From Bacteroidota bacterium (lineage in GTDB: Bacteria > Bacteroidota > Ignavibacteria > Ignavibacteriales > Ignavibacteriaceae), in assembly GCA_022708025.1 (NCBI GenBank), contig JAKIZM010000006.1, positions 1 to 64,000 of the forward strand: a stretch of DNA of 64,000 bases, given 5' to 3'. The notes under the pieces were generated by a model that worked only from the letters and a program-made list of their open reading frames with translations, was not told where the DNA came from and made no database searches. This document shows, piece by piece, positions 17,675-27,076 of this stretch. The position numbers were made by a program, and so were the translations under genes. The first letter of the stretch is position 1, and the number at the start of each line of letters is the position of its first letter.

Positions 17675-17725
17675 CTAATTAAAACTTTTTTGTAAACCAT
17701 CTAGGAGAGCATAAATATTGAAACG
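17675..17725. repeat. Imperfect direct repeat, copy 2
   Basis: AAAACTAATTAAAACTTTTTTGTAAACCA here is repeated at 18530-18578 with small changes (..TTTATAAATCA). The two copies bracket the gene at 17770-18513. Confidence 0.6.
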
Positions 17726-17769
17726 ATGATTTGTTCCTGCTAATTTTAAATCGAAAGAAACATTGTTCT

Positions 17770-18513
17770 TTATTCGTAATTTTCTTTTTCGATAAAATAA
17801 AAAGCTTCTCCCTTGTCTTTCGTTTTAATATCTAACATTTCTATTTCCATAATGTCGTATGTCTTTTCGTTTAGCTGATTAGGTAAATCAACATGAATTA
17901 AATAACCAAAAAGCGATCCTTCCGGGACATATTCTCTGACTTTCTCCTTCATATTGACGTTTACATAATTACCGTTTATCTTCACCTTTACTGAAAGTTC
18001 ATCAGGATTTGGGCACAGGTCTATTTGGGAAAGATCCTCGTCTGGACCAGAAAAGAAACGAGTCAGACTAATTGGACGACAATATATTGTGTATCCGGGC
18101 GTCGCTCCCTGTATCCGAAAAACATTTACACCATAAATTTCTAACCTGTTGTATCTTATATTTATGGTAAGGTCTTCATCAGCAACTAAATTCCAACACC
18201 AAAATTCCAATTTCTGTTTCTCTTTTGGTAGAGTGGAGTTTGCTGATGGATATTCAGCAAGTTTCATTGATGCTAAGGCTAAGTATTTTCCCTTCTTTAT
18301 TTGTATCTCATAATATCCATTTTTATCTGAATATGTTTTATAAGCTGTCGAAAAATCTGAATATTTTATTTCAACGAAGGCACTATCAATAGGATTGTTG
18401 TCGAAATCGGTTACAATTCCTGAAATAAGTATAAAGTCAGAGTTTTTGTTTTCCTGCGCATTAATAAATGTGATGCAAAATATTAGAAACAGTAAAGAAA
18501 ATAAGTTTTTCAT
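17770..18513 (-). CDS. Secreted carboxypeptidase-regulatory-like domain protein
   Basis: A 247-residue exported protein (signal MKNLFSLLFLIFCITFINAQ). Residues about 28-90 form a carboxypeptidase-regulatory-like beta-sandwich: ISGIVTDFDNNPIDSAFV followed by SDKNGYYEIQIKKGKY. The rest has no recognised domain; TIYCRPISLTRFF and a C-terminal acidic part are visible. It follows the RND pump gene by about 80 bases but is flanked by imperfect direct repeats, so it may be a separate insertion and not a pump component. Confidence 0.75.
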   Translation of the reverse strand: MKNLFSLLFLIFCITFINAQENKNSDFILISGIVTDFDNNPIDSAFVEIKYSDFSTAYKTYSDKNGYYEIQIKKGKYLALASMKLAEYPSANSTLPKEKQKLEFWCWNLVADEDLTINIRYNRLEIYGVNVFRIQGATPGYTIYCRPISLTRFFSGPDEDLSQIDLCPNPDELSVKVKINGNYVNVNMKEKVREYVPEGSLFGYLIHVDLPNQLNEKTYDIMEIEMLDIKTKDKGEAFYFIEKENYE

Positions 18514-18527
18514 ATTACGTTTTCATT

Positions 18528-18578
18528 CCCTTAAAACTAATTAAAACTTTTTTATAAATCACCAAGCGAGAATATGTT
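18528..18578. repeat. Imperfect direct repeat, copy 1
   Basis: Partner of the block at 17675-17725; it lies between the RND gene stop and the start of the regulatory-domain gene. Confidence 0.6.
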
Positions 18579-18594
18579 TTTCAAACTCTCTAAT

Positions 18595-21500
18595 TTATTC
18601 CTTCGCATACATCAGTTTTTCAATATCAATTTTTTCTCTCTTCGCTTTGCGGGCGGGATGCAGAACTTTATAAACTACCGGCACAACTACTAATGTTAAA
18701 AGTGTTGACATTGTCATTCCGCCGATTATTACCCAGGCCATCCCGTTTCGCAATTCAGCGCCGGAGCCTTTTGATAATGCAACAGGCAGCATTCCGATAA
18801 CTGTTGATAATGCTGTCATCAGAATCGGGCGGGTTCTGATTCTGACTGCATGAATCAACGCTTCGTCAATATCTTTGCCTTGTGCGCGGGCATCATTTGC
18901 AAAGTCAACAAGAAGTATTGCATTTTTTGCAACAAGTCCAACAAGCATTACTAATCCGAGCATAGCATAAATACTCATTGCAGTGTTTGTAAGTGCAAGC
19001 GCAAGTATGGCTCCGACGATTGAAAACGGAATTGAAAACATAACAACAAACGGATCTGTCCAGTTGTTATACAATACAACCATTGATAAATAGATAAGCA
19101 TCAACGAAAGCATTAATGCAGTAGTAAGCACACTCATTGAGTCGCTCATTTTTTTCATATCGCCGACAGTTTCAATCCGTAAGCCCTGCGGTTTGTTCAT
19201 TTTATTTATCTCTGACATAAACACTTTTGAAACTGCGCCGGCTGGCACACCAAAAACCTGTGAGCGGAGAGTTACCGAACTGTTGCGATCAAATCGCTCC
19301 AAACGGTTTGGACCTGTTCCGAGTGAAATAGTTGCGAACTGTGATAGCCTTACACTTTCGCCGCGGTTGTTTACAAATGTCAGGTTGGAAACATTTTCAG
19401 ATTTTTCTCGATACGCTTTGTCAGAACGGATGTTAATATCATACTCATAATTTCCTTCAGAATATTTCAATTGATCATTGCCCTGAAAATTCATCTGCAT
19501 TACCATTCCAACATTATCGAGCGAAAGACCGAGCAGCGACATTTTATCGCGGTTTATTGTAACAGTAATTTCAGGAGTTGCATTTTCAACAGATAGTTCC
19601 TGCTGCATAACTCCAGGAATAGAACCAAGAATCTGGAGCGCTTTTTCTGCAAAGATCATTACTGAATCAGCGTTGCTGCCGGATATAACATATTCAACTG
19701 CAGCTTTCGAAGCTGTGCCTGTAAGACTTACACTGAAAATATTAACCTTTGCATCAACAAGATAATCCGATAACGGTTTGCGTATTCGTGTAATATATGT
19801 TTCGGTTCCTTCGCTAAGTTTTTTAATCTTTACATTTAATTCTGCAAGATAAGGCGTGCCTTTAGTGCTTTGAGTATTATCGCTGGTAACTCCAACCATT
19901 GTAACAATATCTTCAACCTCGGATCGGCTCATAAACCAGTTTTCAGCACGCTGCACCAGTGCGTTTGATTCTTCCATCGAAATACTTTTCGGCATTTCAA
20001 GCTGAACAATAAATTCTCCGCGATCTATATAGGGTTGAAACTCAAAGTTGATAAATCCAAGAGGAAACAAAGCCATCACCGCAATCGTAATTACAATTAC
20101 AATAAGTGCTACCCAGCGCTTATGTCCCAAACCCCATTTAAGAATTTCAGAAATCCAGTTGCTGAATTGTGAAATGCCTTTGTTAAAGCTTCTTAACATT
20201 TTTTGAAAAATGTTTTTGCCCTTTATTTCCTGAATGTTTCCGAATCGTGAAGTAAGAAGCGGCACCAATGTTAGTGCAGCTAACAGACTGAAAAGAATTG
20301 AGATAACAATTACTGCACAAAACTGACGAAGAATATCCGAAACAAGCGTCTCGGTAAATATAACCGGCAGAAACACCATCACTATTGCAATAGTAATTGA
20401 AATAACAGTAAACCCAATTTCGTTCATTGCATCGAAAGTTGCTTTCACACGGTTCTTTCCCATCTCAATATGGCGGTAAACATTTTCGATAACCACAATT
20501 GCATCATCTACAAGCACACCTATAACCAACGATAATGCAAGCAATGACATAAGATTAAGAGTGAAGTTGAACAGCTGCATTCCGATAAAAGTTGAAACTA
20601 ATGAAACCGGAACAACCACCATCACAATTAGTGCATTGCGGATGTTATTAAGAAATAAAAGTATAACCAGCGTTACCAATAGAATGGCAAGAATCAAATC
20701 AGTAAAAACAGAATTGATTGATTGATTCGTAAATGTTGTAGTGTTTTGCGCTTCTGTAATTTTCAAATCTTCAGCAGAATAAGTTTCCTGCAACTGAGTG
20801 ATAGTTTTCAACACCTGATCGCTCACCTCAATAGCGTTTGCATCTGATTGTTTTTGTAGATTGATCAGGATTGCATCCTGTCCGTTAACCCGTCCGAGTT
20901 TAACAGGATCTTTTACGGCATCTGAAACATCTGCAATATCGCCAAGACGAATTTGTGCACCAGTTGGCGAAGTGTTGATAACCAATCGTCTCAGCTCTTC
21001 AATGTTTTTAAGTTTTCCTGAAAGACGGATTGCAGTTTGTGATTCATCGCTGTGCAGATATCCAGTCGGAAAATCAAGATTGGCAGCACGAATAGCATTT
21101 TGAATCATCAACGGAGTAAGTCCGAATGTTTTCAGTTTCTCACGATTAAAATTTATTTGTATCTCGCGCTGCATACCTCCGACAAGCGTAATTTTAGCCA
21201 CTCCGCGCACTCTTGAAAATTCCGGAATAATCCTTTTGTCAATCAAATCATAAAAATCTGTCGGCTCTAAGTTGGAAGTTGCAAAAAGAATCAGTATCGG
21301 TTTTTCATCTACAGAAATTTTTGAAATAGTTGGCGAAAGAATCTCACGCGGCAGTTCAGCCCGTTTTGCATTAAGCAGATTTTGTGCATCGGTAACCGAT
21401 TTATCTATATCTGTTCCATAGACAAATGATACAATCATCATTGACATTCCTTCAAACGAATACGATTGAAGCTGATCAATTCCTTCCATACTTGAAAGAG

Positions 21501-21708
21501 CGTCTTCAACTTTTCGTGTGAGTGAATTTTCCACTTCACTTGGCGATGCACCCGGATAAATAATCTGAATATTAAGAATAGGCGGAGAAAATTTTGGCAT
21601 CTGTTCAGCACTAAGGCTGTTGTAGCTTAAAATTCCTAAAACCGTAAGCAGCAAAAACAGAACAATGACATATACCGGTCGCTTTATTGATAATTCTGAA
21701 ATTTTCAT
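18595..21708 (-). CDS. RND multidrug efflux pump, inner-membrane subunit
   Basis: A 1037-residue HAE1/AcrB-type proton-driven transporter, full length for the family. The N-terminus has the first helix and KMPKFSPPILNIQI-type porter entry, with YPGASPSEVE typical of RND pumps. The helix-4 motif appears as GVLVDDAIVVIENVYRH, carrying the two conserved proton-relay Asp residues, and FLPVIF follows. The second half repeats the fold, with GLVMLVGLVAKNAILLVDF near residue 920. It forms an operon with the fusion protein and the outer-membrane factor upstream. Drug spectrum cannot be told from sequence. Confidence 0.95.
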   Translation of the reverse strand: MKISELSIKRPVYVIVLFLLLTVLGILSYNSLSAEQMPKFSPPILNIQIIYPGASPSEVENSLTRKVEDALSSMEGIDQLQSYSFEGMSMMIVSFVYGTDIDKSVTDAQNLLNAKRAELPREILSPTISKISVDEKPILILFATSNLEPTDFYDLIDKRIIPEFSRVRGVAKITLVGGMQREIQINFNREKLKTFGLTPLMIQNAIRAANLDFPTGYLHSDESQTAIRLSGKLKNIEELRRLVINTSPTGAQIRLGDIADVSDAVKDPVKLGRVNGQDAILINLQKQSDANAIEVSDQVLKTITQLQETYSAEDLKITEAQNTTTFTNQSINSVFTDLILAILLVTLVILLFLNNIRNALIVMVVVPVSLVSTFIGMQLFNFTLNLMSLLALSLVIGVLVDDAIVVIENVYRHIEMGKNRVKATFDAMNEIGFTVISITIAIVMVFLPVIFTETLVSDILRQFCAVIVISILFSLLAALTLVPLLTSRFGNIQEIKGKNIFQKMLRSFNKGISQFSNWISEILKWGLGHKRWVALIVIVITIAVMALFPLGFINFEFQPYIDRGEFIVQLEMPKSISMEESNALVQRAENWFMSRSEVEDIVTMVGVTSDNTQSTKGTPYLAELNVKIKKLSEGTETYITRIRKPLSDYLVDAKVNIFSVSLTGTASKAAVEYVISGSNADSVMIFAEKALQILGSIPGVMQQELSVENATPEITVTINRDKMSLLGLSLDNVGMVMQMNFQGNDQLKYSEGNYEYDINIRSDKAYREKSENVSNLTFVNNRGESVRLSQFATISLGTGPNRLERFDRNSSVTLRSQVFGVPAGAVSKVFMSEINKMNKPQGLRIETVGDMKKMSDSMSVLTTALMLSLMLIYLSMVVLYNNWTDPFVVMFSIPFSIVGAILALALTNTAMSIYAMLGLVMLVGLVAKNAILLVDFANDARAQGKDIDEALIHAVRIRTRPILMTALSTVIGMLPVALSKGSGAELRNGMAWVIIGGMTMSTLLTLVVVPVVYKVLHPARKAKREKIDIEKLMYAKE

Positions 21709-21729
21709 CTTCTTAATAAATTTAATTTA

Positions 21730-22785
21730 TCATTGCTGAATATTTTTTACTCTTGTTCCATCCGAAACATTTATTAGTCCGGCAACCACAATATTTTCTC
21801 CTGCGTTCAATCCCTGCAAAACTTCAACCTGATCACCGACCATCTCACCGATAATTACACCTCGTTTTTTTGCAGTGCCGTTTTCAACAACAAACACATT
21901 TGCCGCCCGAATACTTCCGCTAATTGCATTTCGCGGAATTAAGATTCCGTTCTTTTGATCTTTCGAATTGAAAAGCACAGTAACGAACATTCCAGACTTT
22001 AATTGTTTTTTATGATCTGTAATTGTTATCTCAACAGGAAAATTTAGTGAACGATCGGCTTTCTCTCCGATAAAAGTAATTTTACCGGTGAAAGTTTCCT
22101 CAGGAAATGTTTCGCATTTAATTGTTACCGGCTGCGATTTGCGTATGCTTAAAAGTTGTTTTTCGGTAACATAGCACATCGCTTTCAATTGGGAGTCATC
22201 AATAATATCAAAAAGTTTAACGCCGGGACTTATAAAACTGCCGACTTCAATATATCGTTTGTAGATTGTTCCGGATATCGGAGCTTTTAATGAAGCATCT
22301 TCAAGCCGTCGTTTACTTGTAAGATAACGGCTTTCAGCAGCAATCATTTGTGTGCGGATATTATCAAGCTGCTGATCCGTAACTCCTCCTTGTTCATTAG
22401 AGCTTTTAAATCGTTCGTAATCTTTTTTCAATGTTTCATAAGCCGCTTCACTCGAAGCAACCTCTGTTCTAAGCATTTCACAATCAAGCTGGATCAGCAT
22501 TTTACCTTTGCTTACATAACTTCCTTCATCTGCATAAATGTTTAAAATGCGTCCCGTTACATCCGATACAAACTGCAGATCGCGTAAAGCTTCCAGCACA
22601 CCGCTTGATGAAAATTCCACAGAGTAAGTGCTGTCTTTAACTGTTGAAATTTTTACTGCAACCGCGGATGAAGCATCAGCAACCATCTCTGTTTTCTTTA
22701 AAGTAGCTTGTTTATTCAGTATAAGAACAACCACAATGAATGCAATTACTGCAAACACAGATAAAATGTAAATTGTCTTTTTCAT
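21730..22785 (-). CDS. RND efflux periplasmic adaptor (membrane fusion protein)
   Basis: A 351-residue HlyD/AcrA-type adaptor. It has an N-terminal membrane anchor (about 7-25), a biotinyl-lipoyl half motif VTGRILNIYADEGSYVSKG, an alpha-helical hairpin (about 110-165), the second lipoyl half LKAPISGTIYKRYIEVGSF, and then beta-barrel and membrane-proximal domains ending VVAGLINVSDGTRV. It links the inner-membrane pump to the outer-membrane channel. It lies 21 bp before the pump gene and 20 bp after tolC-like, so one transcript is expected. Confidence 0.94.
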   Translation of the reverse strand: MKKTIYILSVFAVIAFIVVVLILNKQATLKKTEMVADASSAVAVKISTVKDSTYSVEFSSSGVLEALRDLQFVSDVTGRILNIYADEGSYVSKGKMLIQLDCEMLRTEVASSEAAYETLKKDYERFKSSNEQGGVTDQQLDNIRTQMIAAESRYLTSKRRLEDASLKAPISGTIYKRYIEVGSFISPGVKLFDIIDDSQLKAMCYVTEKQLLSIRKSQPVTIKCETFPEETFTGKITFIGEKADRSLNFPVEITITDHKKQLKSGMFVTVLFNSKDQKNGILIPRNAISGSIRAANVFVVENGTAKKRGVIIGEMVGDQVEVLQGLNAGENIVVAGLINVSDGTRVKNIQQ

Positions 22786-22805
22786 ACTATCTATTTTTTA
22801 AGTTT

Positions 22806-24188
22806 TTATTTTTCATTCATTAAATCGCGGATGTTACCGCTTGTTTTCTTTAGATCGATATATGCTTTCATATAATCACTCAGAGCATTGGCGTAGCTTA
22901 GCTGTGCTTGTATAAGCGATTGACTTGCGTTTAGAATATCTGACATCGAAGAAAGACCGAGCACAAAGTTGTTCTCTGTAATATTGAATACATCTTCTGC
23001 CAGACTCTGATTATCGCGCTGTAATTCAATTGTGTTCCGTGCATCGTTTAGTTTCATCCGCGCATTCATATAAGTCATATTCAAAGATTGTTCAAGTATT
23101 CCGGCATCTTCTTCTGTCTTCTGAATCTCAATGCTGTTTTGCCAGATCTTAGCGTTGCGTGAAAATCCGCTGAATATCGGTATTCTTAAGTTTAATCCAA
23201 TAACAGAGCTTGGATACCAGTAATTTGTTTTTCCTTTGAAAAATTCATCGCTTACACCTGAATATTGATAATTAAACATTAGAGAAAGAACAGGCAGGTT
23301 TTCATAAACGGCTGATTTTTTCTGAAGCTTAACCATATCGAGTTTTCCCATCAGTAAGCGATACGGAGTTTGATTATCAAGCGAGAAAAGCATTTCAGTC
23401 TTATCTTTTACTTTCTCTTCAAACAACGCAAGATTTATTTCCTGAATTTCAATCGGAGTGTTTATATTAAATCCCATCTGAAGCTTCAGCAAATTCTTTT
23501 GAACTTCAGCTGCGTTTTTAATTCCGCTTTTCTGAGTTGTAAGATTCACAAGACTTACTCTCAATCTGTCAACATCTACTTTTTTAACCAATCCGTTCTC
23601 GTAGTTCAGTTCCATCATCTTTAACATCTTATCAACAAGCTCAATACTTCGTTCCATCTGACTGACCGCATATTCGGTGGATTGTATGCTGTAAAAAAGA
23701 TTTGCAACCTGATAGATAACTTCCTCTTCGTTGGATTCAAGTCCGAGCTCGGCAATTTCCTCTGCGGTTTTAGCAATGCTCAGTGTATTAAAAAGTGAAA
23801 AATTCAATATTTGCTGATTAAGTGTTACTCCCACATTTGCATTGTAATTAGTTCCCATCTCGATTGTCATATACTTTTGTGCATCAGGGTCCTGTGCTGC
23901 AGGAGGAAGCATACTGTTTATAAAATTCGGCATAATAAACTTTGCTTTTTTCAGGTTGTCATTCAGGCTTGCCGAACCGTTGATCTGCGGAAGTAAAGCA
24001 CCCAATATTTCTTTTCGTGCGTAGGCTGCTTTTTCTATATCATAGTGTGTTTTTTTCAGGCTGCGATTGTTATCGAGTGCATATTCCAGGCATTGCTGTA
24101 ACGAATAAACATTCTGGGAAAAAATATTCGTTGATCCAATCAAAATGCCGAACACTATGCAGACTGATTTTATAAAATTCGATTTCAT
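22806..24188 (-). CDS. TolC-family outer-membrane efflux protein
   Basis: A 460-residue protein with a signal peptide (ending GSTNIFSQ). The mature part starts NVYSLQQCLEYALDNN, the usual entry of outer-membrane efflux proteins, and shows the two repeated alpha-barrel halves with long heptad-like helices (about 30-250 and 260-455), a central PVLSLMFNYQYSG strand, and LGLSSMSDILNASQSLIQAQ in the last helices. It forms the exit duct of the tripartite pump. Second gene of the tetR-led run. Confidence 0.94.
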   Translation of the reverse strand: MKSNFIKSVCIVFGILIGSTNIFSQNVYSLQQCLEYALDNNRSLKKTHYDIEKAAYARKEILGALLPQINGSASLNDNLKKAKFIMPNFINSMLPPAAQDPDAQKYMTIEMGTNYNANVGVTLNQQILNFSLFNTLSIAKTAEEIAELGLESNEEEVIYQVANLFYSIQSTEYAVSQMERSIELVDKMLKMMELNYENGLVKKVDVDRLRVSLVNLTTQKSGIKNAAEVQKNLLKLQMGFNINTPIEIQEINLALFEEKVKDKTEMLFSLDNQTPYRLLMGKLDMVKLQKKSAVYENLPVLSLMFNYQYSGVSDEFFKGKTNYWYPSSVIGLNLRIPIFSGFSRNAKIWQNSIEIQKTEEDAGILEQSLNMTYMNARMKLNDARNTIELQRDNQSLAEDVFNITENNFVLGLSSMSDILNASQSLIQAQLSYANALSDYMKAYIDLKKTSGNIRDLMNEK

Positions 24189-24197
24189 AACGCATCG

Positions 24198-24788
24198 TTA
24201 TAATAATTTCTTTCCCTTCTCCGAAACGATAGCCCGCAAATGATATTCAATAGTATCTTCGAAGTATGATTTATTGATATAAGGATTATGATTAATCAAA
24301 CCATTGATATAAAATCCGAAAACAGAATAAGTGATATACCGGCTGATAAAATCAACATCCAAATCTTTTAAGTAAACGCCTTCGTTGATTCCCTGCTTTA
24401 AGTTTGCTTCCATTTTCTGTTGAAATAAATCCGATCCGATAAGATGTTCTGACATCGCGTGATTTGGATTGAGCCGCATTATATCGTAGAAAAAAATCGG
24501 ACTGAGCACAGTAAAAAAATGATTGATCTGTAAAAAACTGCTGCGGAGATTTTCAATTGCTGAATTTGATTTATCATTCAATCCGCTCATAGCTTTCTGC
24601 ATATCGGATGAGATAGACGAAATACATTCTTTCAGCAGCTCATCCTTGGAAGAAAAGTGATTGTAGATAGTTTTTTTCGTAATACCCATTTTGCCGGCAA
24701 CTTCTTCCAGTGAAAGACGCAGACCAGCTTGCTTAAAAACAGATATTGCTTTGTTTATATAATCTTTTTTTCGTGAAGTTAGTGCCAT
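24198..24788 (-). CDS. TetR-family regulator of the RND operon
   Basis: A 196-residue protein with an N-terminal helix-turn-helix: KDYINKAISVFKQAGLRLS, then LEEVAGKMGITKKTIYNHFS (about 24-45), followed by DELLKECI. The C-terminal ligand-binding region is helical and not further assignable. It is the first gene of the efflux run, 10 bp from the tolC gene, with an inverted repeat over its own -7 box (24840-24867). It is therefore likely an autorepressor that controls the pump. Confidence 0.92.
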   Translation of the reverse strand: MALTSRKKDYINKAISVFKQAGLRLSLEEVAGKMGITKKTIYNHFSSKDELLKECISSISSDMQKAMSGLNDKSNSAIENLRSSFLQINHFFTVLSPIFFYDIMRLNPNHAMSEHLIGSDLFQQKMEANLKQGINEGVYLKDLDVDFISRYITYSVFGFYINGLINHNPYINKSYFEDTIEYHLRAIVSEKGKKLL

Positions 24789-24839
24789 AATAAGGTTGCT
24801 GTTTTCTTTACAAAATCATCTAATGCAAAATTACACAAT

Positions 24840-24867
24840 TTACACTAATTAAACAAATATAGTGTAA
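24840..24867. promoter_or_regulatory. Putative TetR operator over a -7 box
   Basis: TTACACTA and TAGTGTAA form a perfect 8-bp inverted repeat with a 12-bp spacer. On the minus strand the spacer holds TATATTTG (24861-24854), a TAnnTTTG -7 box about 65 bases before the tetR start. A further TTACAC half site is at 24831. Repressor binding here would block the promoter of tetR and the pump genes. Confidence 0.65.
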
Positions 24868-24967
24868 TTATTAATAATGAGGAGATTTGTGATTAAGCGA
24901 GGAATTTTAAGAGGTAGAAGATAGTTATACCTGTTAGAGAGAGAAGGTGTGGAAATTTAATTGAAAC

Positions 24968-25038
24968 ACTTAACCCGCTATTTTGGCAAACTGGCTGTTG
25001 GCAGTAGCGATTCTGTTTTCAATCGTCAATGTCGGGTT
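24968..25038 (-). other. Possible terminal attC (after methylase-HNH cassette)
   Basis: The minus strand ends GTTAAGT (24974-24968), an exact GTTRRRY, preceded by GCGG as in the attI-side junction GCGGGTTAA at 36.5 kb. The arms AACCCG/CGGGTT pair for only six bases and the left box is not clear. Confidence 0.4.
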
Positions 25039-26036
25039 TATTTCCATCCCCTTAATTTGTTTGCTTCTTTTATAAATGCAACGTTTGGTCTGTCTGAAAT
25101 TGCAGGTGGGACATTGATAATTGGTCTAAGGTCTTTTATGAATTTGTCCATACCACCGTCAAAGCCAATTTCTTTCAGCTTTTTCATTTTATTAGTGTTT
25201 ACAATGATTTGATATTGCTCATTAAAAGTTACAAGTCCTTTGTCGTAAGCTCTGTGATAAAGCGCTGAAAGTGCTATTCCGTTTGCTGTGTCGTCTGTAG
25301 AAATGTTAGAGCTTACTGGGACAATGTGTGCTGCATCAACTAATTTTAATTGCATTCCGCTAAATGCACATTTATTACTGTAGGCTGTCAATACTCTTGC
25401 TTTGAAACTTGTATCACGGAGTTTTTTGCTTAGTTGAATTACTGCGGTTTGTCTTTGCTTGCTTACTTGCTCAATCAATTTTGTGTTTAGTTCAAGCGGT
25501 TGGTCGGAAACTGTTTCCAATACTTTAAAGTCCTTTTTAGAAGTTCCAAAACCGTGAAGTTGTTCTAATGATTGAACATAGCTAATAAAGAAGTCAGGAC
25601 GAAAAGCAATAGCAATTTCCTTGTTGCCTTTGTCGCAAGGTGAAAAGCCGTTTATGAGAGCTTTGCGTAAAAACTCTTCACGAATTTGCATTGAAGGCGA
25701 AAACCCAAGTTTGCCTGTATGTTTTGTATAATCAAAACCTGCAAATACTCCGACTTCTCCCCACCAACCAAGAATTAAAGTTTTTTCGTCTTTGTGTTGC
25801 TCAAAGTGGTCTGCACCCGTAATTTGAATGCGATATTCGTCTTTGGGTCTGGCTGCACCGCCACCGTGAGTTAAATTCCAAATGTAAATTCTAAGCAGAT
25901 AGCTTTCTTCATTGTTGTAAATTTTTAAAACAAAAGGGTGCTGTGAAATATCGCCAACATAAAGCACATTCCAACCGCAATCGTTTATAGACTGAACTAT
26001 AAAATCTAATAAATCATACTTTCTGTGCCGCGCCAT
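25038..26036 (-). CDS. HNH restriction endonuclease
   Basis: A 332-residue soluble protein. The C-terminal third is an HNH_2-type nuclease domain: KCAFSGMQLKLVDAAHIVPVS (catalytic His in AHIVP near 237), DDTANGIALSALYHRAYDKG and YQIIVN. The N-terminal 200 residues form an unassigned, mixed domain (GGGAARPKDEYRIQITG), probably for target recognition. The gene overlaps the end of the methylase gene by 23 bp, which supports a type II restriction-modification pair and translational coupling. Confidence 0.85.
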   Translation of the reverse strand: MARHRKYDLLDFIVQSINDCGWNVLYVGDISQHPFVLKIYNNEESYLLRIYIWNLTHGGGAARPKDEYRIQITGADHFEQHKDEKTLILGWWGEVGVFAGFDYTKHTGKLGFSPSMQIREEFLRKALINGFSPCDKGNKEIAIAFRPDFFISYVQSLEQLHGFGTSKKDFKVLETVSDQPLELNTKLIEQVSKQRQTAVIQLSKKLRDTSFKARVLTAYSNKCAFSGMQLKLVDAAHIVPVSSNISTDDTANGIALSALYHRAYDKGLVTFNEQYQIIVNTNKMKKLKEIGFDGGMDKFIKDLRPIINVPPAISDRPNVAFIKEANKLRGWK

Positions 26037-26964
26037 TTAATTTGACCGCTGTTTTGAAAAGGTCTGTTTCTTCTTCAAAGCGAATTTTACTGCCTTCTAA
26101 ATAAGGTTCGTTAATTTCCATTGCAATCCAACGCCTTTCAAGTTTCTCAGCTGCATAACCTGTCGTATTGCTTCCTGCAAATGGGTCAAGGACTAAATCG
26201 TCTTCGTCCGTTGCAAATTTGATAAAGAAGTCAGCAAAGTCTTTTGGAAACCTTGCAGGGTGTGGTTTAATGCCCAACTCCTTGCATTTTTTCATATAGT
26301 AGCTGTTACTTTCAGTGTTTGCTAATTCAAGTAAGTTTGGTGGGATTGCTCCACCGTTGTCATTACCGAATTTGTCTGAAATGTCGTGTCCGCTTGGTCT
26401 TAGCTGTGCTTTGTAACCATTTTTCAAAAGAGCTTTCATACTGTCGCTGTATGGTTTTAGCACTTGTTTGTTGTCAGATTTTGGATTTTCTGTTTTTGAA
26501 AGCCACCAAACTATATTAACACTGTCTTTAACTCTAATTCTACGAACAGTTACCCATTCTGCTGGTGTTGGAAGTCGGGCTGGGTTGTAATGAAAAAACT
26601 CCTGTGCTAAAAAGAAGTTTTGTTCTCTGCAAAGTCTTACAAGTAATTCATATTGGTAAATGCTTCTTACTGGATGACCGGGTAGATATGCACCGCCTAA
26701 GTCAATCACTAATGAGCCGTTGTCTACAAGAAGTCTATAAAACTCCTTTGAGAATTGCATAAACCAATCAATATAGTCTTGCTCTTGCTTGTTTCCATAT
26801 TCCTTCTGTCTTGTCAATGCGAAAGGGGGAGAAGTCAGAATTAAATTTATTGAACTATCAGACAGTTGCTTCATTAACTCCAAACTGTCACCTAAATACG
26901 CCTGTCCAAAGTCGGTGTAGTAGTATGGTGTTAATGATACTTTTTTATTTCGTTTTACTGTCAT
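26014..26964 (-). CDS. DNA methyltransferase of the HNH R-M pair
   Basis: A site-specific amino-methyltransferase of about 316 residues. Motif IV is TSPPF (44-48) near the N-terminus, and motif I is DPFAGSNTTGYAAE near the C-terminus, the beta arrangement. GSLVIDLGGAYLPG and ARFPKDFADFFIKF are typical surroundings. I take the start at MTVKRNKK (26964); the frame opens earlier (27033), but the extra 23 residues look like leader. SPPF often goes with N4-cytosine enzymes. The cassette lies between the attC-like sites at 27.1 kb and 24.97 kb. Confidence 0.88.
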   Translation of the reverse strand: MTVKRNKKVSLTPYYYTDFGQAYLGDSLELMKQLSDSSINLILTSPPFALTRQKEYGNKQEQDYIDWFMQFSKEFYRLLVDNGSLVIDLGGAYLPGHPVRSIYQYELLVRLCREQNFFLAQEFFHYNPARLPTPAEWVTVRRIRVKDSVNIVWWLSKTENPKSDNKQVLKPYSDSMKALLKNGYKAQLRPSGHDISDKFGNDNGGAIPPNLLELANTESNSYYMKKCKELGIKPHPARFPKDFADFFIKFATDEDDLVLDPFAGSNTTGYAAEKLERRWIAMEINEPYLEGSKIRFEEETDLFKTAVKLNGAAQKV

Positions 26965-27076
26965 TTTATTATTAAAATATTTGTTCCCTAATATAATCAA
27001 AAAGTCGCCTTGAATCGTTAAAAGTGTCCGCAAGTTATTAACGGTAGAAATCAGTTGGTGCGGATTTTAGCATAAC

